Made by a program: the position numbers and the translations under genes. Below the pieces are notes generated by a model. That model was not told the origin of the DNA. It did no database searches and saw nothing but the letters and a program-made list of their open reading frames with translations. From NCBI GenBank assembly GCA_903899985.1, contig CAIULL010000254.1:1-64000 (forward strand): 64,000 nucleotides of DNA, written 5' to 3'. The DNA is from an uncultured Schlesneria sp. (GTDB lineage Bacteria > Planctomycetota > Planctomycetia > Planctomycetales > Planctomycetaceae). Every line of letters begins with the position of its first letter. Position 1 is the stretch's first letter. Shown here piece by piece: positions 9,748 to 17,072 of this stretch.

Positions 9748-10248
9748 ATGTCATTACGGTCAAACGAACGTCAGCTGGTCTGGTTATTATTCGGAATTAT
9801 TGGCGGACTTTGTCTTGCCTACTTCTGGCCGCATGAGCATGTTCTGGCAAGTGCGACGGATCGCGATGCAAAATTCGCAATCTGCACGGTTGAAGTCGGC
9901 GCTGGGAGTCCTGACGCGGTATTTGTCCTCGACTTCACCACAGGTCGGTTGCAAGGGGGAATGCTGAATCCTCAGGCTCAAGCCTTTACGAATTTCTGGT
10001 TCGCCAACGTTGCTCAGGATTTCAAGGTCGGAAAGAATGGAAAATACACAATGATTCCCGGGAGTGGACTCTTGAATGCACCAGCAGGGGGGGGCGGCGG
10101 AGCCATCGCGTCGGGAGTGATCTACATCGCTGAAGTTACAACGGGAATGGTCGGCTGCTATCGATTCAGCTACGTGAACTCGCCACAGCCATTGCCACCC
10201 AGTCCGTTGCAGCCTGTGGATGTTTTCCCCTTCCGCGAATCGAAGTAA
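9748..10248 (+). CDS. Membrane-anchored hypothetical protein
   Basis: 166 residues, not recognised. A single hydrophobic segment at about residues 10-26 (VWLLFGIIGGLCLAYFW) suggests an N-terminal anchor or uncleaved signal. The rest is a small beta-rich domain (FAICTVEVGAGSPDAVFVLDF), a GGGGG run in the middle and a proline-rich C-terminus (PQPLPPSPLQP). AAGGA about 7 bases before the ATG supports the start. It is divergent from mnmG and has its own strong hairpin behind it, so it is probably a single-gene transcript. Confidence 0.7.
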   Translation: MSLRSNERQLVWLLFGIIGGLCLAYFWPHEHVLASATDRDAKFAICTVEVGAGSPDAVFVLDFTTGRLQGGMLNPQAQAFTNFWFANVAQDFKVGKNGKYTMIPGSGLLNAPAGGGGGAIASGVIYIAEVTTGMVGCYRFSYVNSPQPLPPSPLQPVDVFPFRESK

Positions 10249-10254
10249 ATCCTT

Positions 10255-10290
10255 CTCCACCGGGTCGGAACAGACTCCGACCCGGTGGAG
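10255..10290 (+). terminator. Strong hairpin after the 9748 gene
   Basis: CTCCACCGGGTCGGA (10255-10269) pairs with TCCGACCCGGTGGAG (10276-10290): 15 base pairs with a 6-base loop, starting 7 bases after the stop. The downstream tract TGATCTTGTTTG is only moderately T-rich. Confidence 0.7.
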
Positions 10291-10326
10291 TGATCTTGTT
10301 TGCGTCTCACTGGATCGCAAGTCATC

Positions 10327-10498
10327 GTTTAACCGCGCCTCGCAGAGAAGCGAGTCGTGCGGGGTCGCTGACGAACCCGAGGCGTCATTGAGCGTTTGAC
10401 TATTGCCGTCGTCTTTCACATTGTTGGAAGACGCTCGGCAACATTCGAAGAGATCGGCTGAACGCCGATCAGCCTGCGCCGATGGCTGCGGGTTAAAC
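10327..10498. repeat. 172-bp repeat with inverted ends, copy 1
   Basis: Starts GTTTAACCGCGCC and ends CTGCGGGTTAAAC, so the tips are near-perfect inverted repeats. The inside contains short hairpins such as CGCAGAGAAGCG-like and GGCTGAACGCCGATCAGCC. A near-identical copy follows after 18 bases. On the minus strand it reads open for about 57 codons, giving a protein-like but spurious string. Confidence 0.85.
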
Positions 10499-10516
10499 GA
10501 CGAATCTGTTTTCATC

Positions 10517-10688
10517 GTTTAACCGCGCCTCGCAGAGAAGCGAGTCGTGCGGGGTCGCTGACGAACCCGAGGCGTCGTTGACCGTTTGGCGATTGCCGTC
10601 GTCTTTCACATTGTTGGAAGATGCTCGGCAACGATCGAAGAGATCGACTGAACGCCGATCAGCCTGCGCCGATGGCTGCGGGTTAAAC
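10517..10688. repeat. 172-bp repeat with inverted ends, copy 2
   Basis: Same length, same orientation and about 95 percent identical to the copy at 10327-10498 by eye, offset by exactly 190 bases. The 18-base spacer between the two and the short GAATCTGTTTTCATC-like flank suggest tandem duplication of a unit larger than the repeat itself. Confidence 0.85.
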
Positions 10689-10730
10689 AAAGCGATCTGG
10701 TCGCTGTGCTTCTGGCGACCCGTTAGATTT

Positions 10731-12833
10731 TCACTTCGACGCGGGTTTCGAAGAACTCAACGGATTTGGAGCGGGCTTCAAGCCCCAAATGCTGAAGAAC
10801 CAGCGCGCGGGTATGGTTGTGTCACGTTCGATCCATCGCGCATCCGGGGGCAAATCCGGGATTTCAATTTCAGTCAGGGGTGTTCCGTTTGGTGAAAACT
10901 CCGCAGCTGCCACCAAATCTTGATGGCCCTCAGTGATCCCCAATAATTCACCAGTTGTCACGCTCCAACGAGCAACCCGCCCCTGACGATCCGCGCTGAT
11001 CAATGACTCGCCATCGGCCCGAAAAGCGACCGAGGCTGCCGGCGAATTCCAATTCATGGAAACCCGCTCATTCCCGCTGTGGAACTCGATCAATGCGATT
11101 CGGCCCGAATCAGGTGTCAACCAGTCTCCGGTTGCCACGGCGAGTAATTCGCCGTCCGGAGAAAATCTCACGCAGTTCACTGGTCCCAATTCGCGTGGTA
11201 ATTCGCGAACTGGATGATCGCTGTTCCGATTCCAGATCCGGACGATTCCATCGCGACCTCCCGTCACCATCCAGTTTCCATCGGAAGAGATATCAATCGA
11301 CTTCGCCGAGCCGCTGGGTATCTGCCAGTCACGAGTCGCCTGACACGTTTCCGCATCACACAAAAAAATTACCCCTTCCGCCCCGATCGCCACGAATTCG
11401 GACGTGTTTTGGGCAAACGAGATTGCTTGTAATCCAAGGTGATTTAAACTGAATTCATGCCCCGTTTCCAAATCGAATAAGCACTGGTTTGATTGGTTTC
11501 CAATTACCACAAATCGCCCATCCATCGAATGCGATCGAATTTCTGACCCGCTCCACGAAGATTGCGTTTTCGAGTTTTGGATCGAAATCGGTCGCTCGGC
11601 AAGCCAAGCTTCAGACGGCCCGCCAGCAGCGGAATCAAATGCGACAGGAACCAATGGAGCCAGCTTAACCTGCGGCTGATGTGTCGACTGGCTCAATTGC
11701 CGAGCGGTCTGGCTTATTGGAGGACGAGCGGCGAGCCACGACGGCTGAAGTGGCAGAGCACACGCCAGCAAAAGGCAAATGAATCGACCGCAATAGCCAA
11801 AGTCCTGACGCCGAGGACCACGCATGATCCACGTTAATCGTTGACGAAGGAAGGGGACTTGACCCAGACCCGTGGCCAGTGCCGGCATTCGCAATGGGCG
11901 TTCAGCAATAAAATCCACTACTTCGAGAATGGCTTGTGCATAACGTTTGGGAACTTCAGGCGAGGCCGCGACAACCATCGCGTCGCAACACTCCTCCTCG
12001 ACCGACTCGATTTCGCAACGAGCCCACCAGACGACGGGATGCCACCAGAAAAAACCCGTTGCCAGCAGTTCAACCACTCGTACCCAATGGTCACGACGCC
12101 GATAATGAGCCAATTCGTGCATTAACAACGTCCCTGTGGCCGAGTCGTCCAGCCGGTCAAGTAACCGTTCAGGAAAAATCAGAAATAATGATTGCCCGCT
12201 CCCCCACAACATCGGGGACATGACACCCGGCATCAGCCAGACTGTCGGCGAATACGGCAAACCCATTCGACGCGCCAGACGGTCCGCGAATCGCTGAAGG
12301 TCCAGACACGCAGCATCGCCATGCCTCAATGACCAGCGAAACCTGACGCAGCGAATTCCCTGAATCACAAACCACACCAGTGCGCCAACGGCCCAGACAA
12401 CCAGCACAACGGCCATCAACGCTTGCCGAAAGTTTTCACTTCGAATCCAGCTTGCGGCGACCGTACTGAATGAGCGTTTTGAAGCGTTCAGTTGCTTATC
12501 GATCTCTGCCAGCGTTCTGGGGCGGGATTTCAATTTCGCCAGATTCTGGTTTGGTAACTCATCTGGCACGAACGATCGACGTGAACCGAACTCGATCTGA
12601 CCGACGTCGAAGATGACCCGGGGAAGCAATTGTCGAGATGTTGAGACCACCCAGTCACGGTCGATTAACGGGATCTGCCAGATCGGCGGCATCACAAGTT
12701 TGATAAGAATCAGCACCCACAAAAAATGGGTCAGTGCTGGACGGCGAAAAACCCGTCCGAAGGACTCGGCGACCAGCGCGAGCGGGACAATCATCAGCGC
12801 ATTGATGAGTGCGATCTCGAGGTACGAAAGCAC
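10731..12833 (-). CDS. M56 (BlaR1/MecR1-like) membrane metallopeptidase fused to WD40 repeats
   Basis: 700 residues. Hydrophobic segments near 5-21, 34-56, 138-158 and 351-370 match the BlaR1 membrane architecture. The zinc motif HELAH is at 239-243 and the third-ligand region EIESVEEECCD at 284-294. Where BlaR1 has a penicillin-binding sensor, this protein has WD40-type blades from about residue 420 (SIDISSDGNWMVTGGRDG, CVRFSPDGELLAVATGD, AASVAFRADGESLISADRQG). It lies 86 bases behind a BlaI-type repressor gene, the classic sensor-protease/repressor pairing. The signal sensed by a WD40 periplasmic domain is unknown. Beta-lactam sensing is not supported. Confidence 0.88.
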   Translation of the reverse strand: MLSYLEIALINALMIVPLALVAESFGRVFRRPALTHFLWVLILIKLVMPPIWQIPLIDRDWVVSTSRQLLPRVIFDVGQIEFGSRRSFVPDELPNQNLAKLKSRPRTLAEIDKQLNASKRSFSTVAASWIRSENFRQALMAVVLVVWAVGALVWFVIQGIRCVRFRWSLRHGDAACLDLQRFADRLARRMGLPYSPTVWLMPGVMSPMLWGSGQSLFLIFPERLLDRLDDSATGTLLMHELAHYRRRDHWVRVVELLATGFFWWHPVVWWARCEIESVEEECCDAMVVAASPEVPKRYAQAILEVVDFIAERPLRMPALATGLGQVPFLRQRLTWIMRGPRRQDFGYCGRFICLLLACALPLQPSWLAARPPISQTARQLSQSTHQPQVKLAPLVPVAFDSAAGGPSEAWLAERPISIQNSKTQSSWSGSEIRSHSMDGRFVVIGNQSNQCLFDLETGHEFSLNHLGLQAISFAQNTSEFVAIGAEGVIFLCDAETCQATRDWQIPSGSAKSIDISSDGNWMVTGGRDGIVRIWNRNSDHPVRELPRELGPVNCVRFSPDGELLAVATGDWLTPDSGRIALIEFHSGNERVSMNWNSPAASVAFRADGESLISADRQGRVARWSVTTGELLGITEGHQDLVAAAEFSPNGTPLTEIEIPDLPPDARWIERDTTIPARWFFSIWGLKPAPNPLSSSKPASK

Positions 12834-12875
12834 AGCGCCCTCCGGCCCGAAGGTCAGCGATGTGAATTATGAACA

Positions 12876-12904
12876 GGGCCGGGAACAACGCTTATTCCCG
12901 GCCC
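12876..12904 (-). terminator. Hairpin between the BlaI and M56-WD40 genes
   Basis: GGGCCGGGAA (12876-12885) pairs with TTCCCGGCCC (12895-12904) in the 86-base gap inside the putative operon. No T-run follows on the minus strand, so it could attenuate or stabilise the mRNA and lower M56 expression relative to BlaI. Confidence 0.55.
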
Positions 12905-12919
12905 AAAACTGCGATTTGA

Positions 12920-13309
12920 TTAACGGCCTTTTTCTCGATCCAGATCATCGAGTAGGTCACGCAACGAACCAAGTTGATCTTCACTGAGTTTGGCTTTGAC
13001 CAGATGAGACAGCAACGGCGCCAGCGATCCCTCACACAACTTGTCAGCGGTGGCCTGCAACCGACGACCGATCAGCTCTTCACGATCAATCTTCGGCTCG
13101 AACATGTGTGGCCAGGGCTTGCGGTCACGTTTGACGAACTTTTTCAGTTCCAGCCGCTCTAACAGTTTTTGTACGGTGGCGTAGTGGGCACCAGTACCAC
13201 CAGGGTAAAGCGTGTCTGTCAGATCGCGGACAGTCGTTCGACCTCGCTCCCACAGCAGGTTGATGACCGCTAACTCCGCGTCGGTAATGTCTTGCGGTGT
13301 TCGTGCCAT
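12920..13309 (-). CDS. BlaI/MecI/CopY-family transcriptional repressor
   Basis: 129 residues, normal for the family. A winged helix at about residues 8-75 (LTDAELAVINLLWERG-like start, then GAHYATVQKLLERLELKKFVKR) is followed by the helical dimerisation tail (LSHLVKAKLSEDQLGSLRDLLDDL). Such repressors bind operators as dimers and are cleaved or displaced when a partner M56 protease is activated. The M56-WD40 gene directly downstream fits that role. GGGCGAG lies about 7 bases before the ATG. Confidence 0.93.
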   Translation of the reverse strand: MARTPQDITDAELAVINLLWERGRTTVRDLTDTLYPGGTGAHYATVQKLLERLELKKFVKRDRKPWPHMFEPKIDREELIGRRLQATADKLCEGSLAPLLSHLVKAKLSEDQLGSLRDLLDDLDREKGR

Positions 13310-13352
13310 AAGTTTCTCGCCCCAAAAAAGATACCAAATAATATCACTCGAT

Positions 13353-13382
13353 AGGATAAGACGCGATGTCTCCTAAAGTCAA
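13353..13382 (-). promoter_or_regulatory. Candidate sigma70-type promoter of the BlaI-M56 operon
   Basis: On the minus strand TTGACT (13382-13377) is followed 18 bases later by TATCCT (13358-13353), about 45 bases before the BlaI start codon. The spacing and hexamers are acceptable. No clear BlaI-type palindromic operator is visible next to it. Confidence 0.4.
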
Positions 13383-13490
13383 TCGTTTCCCTGGAAAGCT
13401 TTTGGTGTGCTTCGGGAAATCGTTGGGACCAGGTGAATGCCTTGACCTCAATTCCATGCGGAAGTGGGGTTCGCGCCTTTGCATCGGCAC

Positions 13491-13575
13491 GTGCTAACAT
13501 TCACCAATGAGTTGCAAGGCAAATTGCTAGGGCAAAGGCCCGTTAACCACCCCCGCAGGGGGGGTGGGGTTTTAG
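13491..13575 (+). repeat. Dispersed ~85-bp repeat, copy A
   Basis: Contains CATTCACCAATGAG, CTAGGGCAAAGGCCCGTTAA and a CCACCCCCGCAGGGGGGGTGG hairpin followed by GGTTTT. Copy B (16840-16922) is the same sequence in the opposite orientation; shorter copies lie at 59195 and 59275. The stop codon and last eight or so codons of the gene at 13543-14709 lie inside this copy. Confidence 0.85.
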
Positions 13576-14709
13576 CTCTACGTTACCGGGCCACAACGTG
13601 ATCGGCCAGTTTGTGACGCTCGTCAGCGACTTTGCTGATTCAAAATCCGGAACGAACAGGATCACGTCGTCCGATGTCAGGTCCTGCAGGCTGACGTCTC
13701 CGGCCGCTCGCCATTCTTGTTCGACCGTCCAGTCAATCCCCGATTCTCCGACGGCCAATTGAAAAAACGGACGCTCGTCCTCGGTCAGCGATTGCCAGAG
13801 GGACTCATCACCGTAACGCACTGGCCGAACACCTCGACTTTCCAGCCATGAACGCCTGATACACAGACCGTAAGGTTCAAAATCCCATCGGACACGATGA
13901 GTGCGATACCGATGAAGTGCGGGAAGATTTTCGAGTGGACAGGCGGTGAAGCTGACTGCTGGGGAGCCACCGCGAATCGTTTTTCCCGAAGCAATCAATC
14001 GCTTTTGAACCAGAATTCGCCGAAAGGTACTCAACGTGGAATGGTCGGCGTCAGTACGAGATTCAGCCAGATTGTCCGCATATTGTTCAAACGATTCATC
14101 AGGCCAGGGACCAGGACATGCCCGGGTCGTGTGAGCTAAAAACTCCCAACCGTCGCCAGAAGGAAACGGAACGATCTCGTAAACGCGAGGCTGAATCGAA
14201 TAACAATCGTCGTCTTGTCCTTCTTCAGGCGATGAATCGGAATCAAGTGGCCGACATTCTTCCGTCGTGGGTCGCCAGATTTCTACACCCGCTTTAAGAA
14301 GTTCGTCCTTGACGGAATCAGGCTGCAAACCAGGAAGATCAACAAGAACAATCCCGCCGCGATGCTGCTCGATCCGTTCTTTCAGCAACCGATGCAGATT
14401 CCCTTCAGGCCTCAGTTGAAGGACGTAAACAGTGTCCGCGTTAACGACCAACGCTCGATCACGCAAAGGAATATCGTCGCTGTTCGAACGGCCGTTATTC
14501 GAAACATCAATGACCTGGCAACCAACGTTTAGTCGCAACGCAAAATGTCGTACAAAATCGGTTCCCGCAGTTCCATCAACGACGATCAGATTCGATTGAT
14601 CAACGGCGATTTTTCGCAACGTACCGCGCAACCCCGCCAACCACGGCTCATCAGGAACCACAAGTCGCCTCAGTCGTGACATGACGACAGCAACCGTTGG
14701 CGACCTCAT
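13543..14709 (-). CDS. Unknown protein with AbiGi-like C-terminal domain
   Basis: 388 residues. The N-terminal half (about 1-150) looks like an alpha/beta nucleotide- or Rossmann-type fold (NLIVVDGTAGTDFVRHFALRL, GGIVLVDLPGLQPDSV) without a clear P-loop. The C-terminal third carries a pattern I associate with proteins annotated AbiGi-like: YGLCIRRSWLESRGVRPVRYGDE, then FFQLA, then EQEWRAAGDVSL and ILFVPDFESA. AbiGi was named for abortive phage resistance; a defence role here is inference only. The last residues PHPPCGGG are encoded by dispersed repeat copy A, so the native C-terminus may have been replaced. CGGGAG about 8 bases upstream supports the start. Confidence 0.6.
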   Translation of the reverse strand: MRSPTVAVVMSRLRRLVVPDEPWLAGLRGTLRKIAVDQSNLIVVDGTAGTDFVRHFALRLNVGCQVIDVSNNGRSNSDDIPLRDRALVVNADTVYVLQLRPEGNLHRLLKERIEQHRGGIVLVDLPGLQPDSVKDELLKAGVEIWRPTTEECRPLDSDSSPEEGQDDDCYSIQPRVYEIVPFPSGDGWEFLAHTTRACPGPWPDESFEQYADNLAESRTDADHSTLSTFRRILVQKRLIASGKTIRGGSPAVSFTACPLENLPALHRYRTHRVRWDFEPYGLCIRRSWLESRGVRPVRYGDESLWQSLTEDERPFFQLAVGESGIDWTVEQEWRAAGDVSLQDLTSDDVILFVPDFESAKSLTSVTNWPITLWPGNVELKPHPPCGGG

Positions 14710-14756
14710 TCACGGACTCCCGCAAGTGCTTAACGTGAACCTCAAATCCACGGTGT

Positions 14757-14870
14757 GGGCATCGCCCGCACGACAATTTAAGAGGAAGAGTTTGACCACG
14801 AATCTCACAGCGCGGGCATCGCCCGCAACCCTATAACGAGAAGAAATTTAACCACGAAATACACCAAATA
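14757..14870. repeat. Two 57-bp degenerate direct repeats with a GGGCATCGCCCGC hairpin
   Basis: GGGCATCGCCCGC occurs at 14757 and 14814, each followed by an A-rich stretch ending in TGACCACGAA or TAACCACGAA. The second leads into ACACCAAATACACGAAAAAA. Similar ACCACGAA...ACACGAA words are common interspersed sequence in many bacterial genomes. No gene is seen between 14710 and 15292. Confidence 0.65.
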
Positions 14871-15147
14871 CACGAAAAAACAATCGAGGCGAACCGGGGT
14901 GCGTCAGCCGGACTCATTTCTTCTACAAATTCTTCGCGCCGCGCGACGATATAAAATGTTAGTAGTACGAATTACACGAATAAAAATCTGAAGATCAAGA
15001 AGCTGACTGGTTCATATTTTACGGCCTCGTTTTTTTCTAATTCAAGCACGCAAGCGGTGTTTCACCTTTTCTTAACTCTTATTCCTGAGATTAGTGGTCA
15101 ACCACTCTTTTAAAATGCCTGTTTTTGCAGAGAGTAATGCGGGTTTA

Positions 15148-15257
15148 GAACACTAATCTTCACTAATTGACGCTAATCAGAAATTTCAAGATATTGACGA
15201 TCGTTTCCTTTTCCTGATTTATTCTTATTAGCGCAGATTAGCGAAGATGAGTGTTCC
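15148..15257. repeat. Imperfect 33-bp inverted repeat
   Basis: GAACACTAATCTTCACTAAT... (15148-15180) pairs with ...ATTAGCGAAGATGAGTGTTCC (15225-15257) with about five mismatches, across a 44-base A+T-rich loop. It ends 36 bases past the stop of the PQQ propeller gene at 15293 (minus strand). It could act as a terminator-like structure or be a mobile-repeat footprint. Confidence 0.7.
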
Positions 15258-15292
15258 AAAACTCTTTCTTCTCTTTCCGCCTCGTTCAACTG

Positions 15293-16738
15293 TCATTTCA
15301 AGCCGAAACAGTAAAGCCCGCCTGACGTTCGGAGATAAATCCGACCATCCACGATTGCGGGTGTTGCGTAGACGTCTTCTTTCATTTCGGTCGTGTGCAG
15401 TAGTTTCAAGTCTTCCGTGGCTGAGACAACCGTCAGTCGGCCTGTTTCATCCACCAGGTAGACTTTGTCGTCGCCAGCGACTGGTGATGCGTAGTAATTT
15501 CCATTCGCTTCCAGACGTAGCGGCTTGGCCACCTTTCCAGTGTTCGCATTCAGGCATTGCAGGATGCCGCCGTCTTTAATCGTGAACAGCAACCCGTTGA
15601 ACAACAGCGGCGAAGCACAAAACGGAACTTGTTTGGGATAAGTCCAGCGGACATGCGTTTCCGTCGCGTCGCCGACGGCACCCGGTTTGATGCTTAGCAG
15701 CAGATTCTTCCCCTGATCAAACAGACTACGGAAGAGTTCGTATTCTGTCCGCGTCAAATGACCGTCTTTATTCCGATCGGCTTGCGAGTACCGTTGATAG
15801 ACAGGACCTTCACTCAGTTCCGCTTCTTCAATCGTTCCGTTCTGATCTTTGTCTTTCACTACGACAACGTCATCAAATGGTTCGACGCGGATTCGTTCAG
15901 CCTCATCGCCTCCGGCGGCCCAACCCGCCAGATACAGATTTCCGTCGAGCCCGACAGTCGGAGAACTAACGACCGTGCGAGAGATGCCGCGGACTGTCCA
16001 GGCTTCCTTACCCGTTTCAAGATCATACCCAACAACCCTTAGCGTCGCGGCGACAACGATTTGCAGGCGGCCTTCGTTGTTCCATAAAACCGGAGTACAC
16101 GAATTCCGCAGAAATTCGGATCGGTCCGTCTTCCACGTGATGTCGCCAGTCCGTCGGTCGACACACAACAGGAAGGAATCGAGATCATGATCCTGACAGA
16201 GAATCAGTCGCTCGCCGACGAGAATCGGTGAACTGGCCGCACCAAAATCATTGACGAACGGACCCATCAACTTCTTCCAGATCAGTTTGCCGCTATGGTC
16301 GTGACAATACAGGCCGCTCGAACCAAAAAAGCTAAACACATAATCGGCGTCAGCACAGGGAGTGCTCTGGGTATAACTGCCGATGCGATGAATCGATTCC
16401 AGCCGTTCGTAAGGGGCTTCCGATTCCCATTGTTGTTTGCCCGTCTGACGATCCAGCCCGATCGTCAATAACTTTTTGTCACGGACTCCCGTCAAGAAAA
16501 TTCGGCTGCCGACGACGATCGGTGAAGAATGTCCTGGCGGAAGGGGCGTTTTCCAAATCTGATTTTGATCGGGACCAATTTCCGCAGGCAATTTGTCACC
16601 GGACGGATCAAAGGCCGAACCGGACCGACCACGAAACTGAGGCCAGTCGCCGGCATCGACGCGCGCAATCGCCAAACCACTAACAAGTAACAAAAAAATC
16701 CCGGTCAGGAATCGAACGAGTAAAAGAATCCGGGACAT
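15293..16738 (-). CDS. Exported PQQ-type beta-propeller protein with two EF-hands
   Basis: 481 residues with a clear signal peptide (residues 1-29, hydrophobic 4-25, ending VDAG). The mature protein begins DWPQFRGRSGSAF, a hallmark of the planctomycete PQQ-like/BamB-like propeller family, with blade motifs such as LLTIGLDRQTGKQQWES, LCVDRRTGDITWKT and VGYDLETGKEAWTV. Two EF-hand loops are inserted in the ring: DKDQNGTIEEAE (296-307) and DRNKDGHLTRTE (321-332), both with intact calcium-ligand positions. Enzyme activity is not implied; a periplasmic binding or assembly role is likely. The gene sits alone between two inverted repeat copies with its AbiGi-like neighbour. Confidence 0.88.
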   Translation of the reverse strand: MSRILLLVRFLTGIFLLLVSGLAIARVDAGDWPQFRGRSGSAFDPSGDKLPAEIGPDQNQIWKTPLPPGHSSPIVVGSRIFLTGVRDKKLLTIGLDRQTGKQQWESEAPYERLESIHRIGSYTQSTPCADADYVFSFFGSSGLYCHDHSGKLIWKKLMGPFVNDFGAASSPILVGERLILCQDHDLDSFLLCVDRRTGDITWKTDRSEFLRNSCTPVLWNNEGRLQIVVAATLRVVGYDLETGKEAWTVRGISRTVVSSPTVGLDGNLYLAGWAAGGDEAERIRVEPFDDVVVVKDKDQNGTIEEAELSEGPVYQRYSQADRNKDGHLTRTEYELFRSLFDQGKNLLLSIKPGAVGDATETHVRWTYPKQVPFCASPLLFNGLLFTIKDGGILQCLNANTGKVAKPLRLEANGNYYASPVAGDDKVYLVDETGRLTVVSATEDLKLLHTTEMKEDVYATPAIVDGRIYLRTSGGLYCFGLK

Positions 16739-16839
16739 GGGCCGACTCCAGGAAGAATAATTTCAAGACTCATTATGAGAAATCAGACATCATCGAAGTC
16801 GTTTTGACAAGGATCGCCATTTTTCAGATTTAAACGAAA

Positions 16840-16922
16840 CTAAACCCCACCTCCCCCGCGAGGGTGGTTAACGGGCCTTTGCCCTAGGAAATTGCATCTC
16901 ATTGGTGAACGTTGGCTAGCAC
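16840..16922 (-). repeat. Dispersed ~85-bp repeat, copy B (inverted relative to copy A)
   Basis: The reverse complement of this stretch repeats copy A: TTCACCAATGAG, CTAGGGCAAAGGCCCGTTAA, CCACCCTCGCGGGGGAGGTGG, GGTTTAG. It abuts a different palindrome that begins at 16922. Together with copy A it brackets two genes and 3.3 kb. Confidence 0.85.
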
Positions 16923-17070
16923 ACAGTCAAGACTTAAAGTTCGGGTTGTGTGCCACTGCATCGGAGTCTTCGGAGACGCAGTGTCTTCTCTTTTTTTCGA
17001 GACAATCGAAGAACACTGGGTGACCGAAGACGGTCATCCAGTGGCACCCGAATCTTTAGCTTTGACTGTG
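16922..17070. repeat. 149-bp palindromic element with CACAGTCAA/TTGACTGTG ends
   Basis: Perfect 9-base inverted ends (16922-16930 and 17062-17070) continue as an imperfect long stem, with TTCGGG / CCCGAA and TGCCACTG / CAGTGGCA pairs. Inside are smaller hairpins (AGTCTTCGGAGAC and GACCGAAGACGGTC). It ends two bases before the stop codon of the M56-SurA-like gene, so the gene's terminator may be supplied by it. Confidence 0.7.
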
Positions 17071-17072
17071 CA

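Noticed and set aside
9787-10515. A 242-codon minus-strand frame running through the 9748 gene and the twin repeat
   Set aside because: It overlaps a better-supported gene, has no ribosome-binding site, and half of it is translated repeat sequence; the repeated NPQPSAQADRRS string is a repeat artefact.
10493-10690. Short minus-strand frame inside repeat copy 2
   Set aside because: Same repeat translation as copy 1, so it is not an independent gene.
13491-16922. A composite transposon
   Set aside because: Inverted repeats are present but there is no transposase and no visible target-site duplication, so only a repeat-bracketed segment is claimed.
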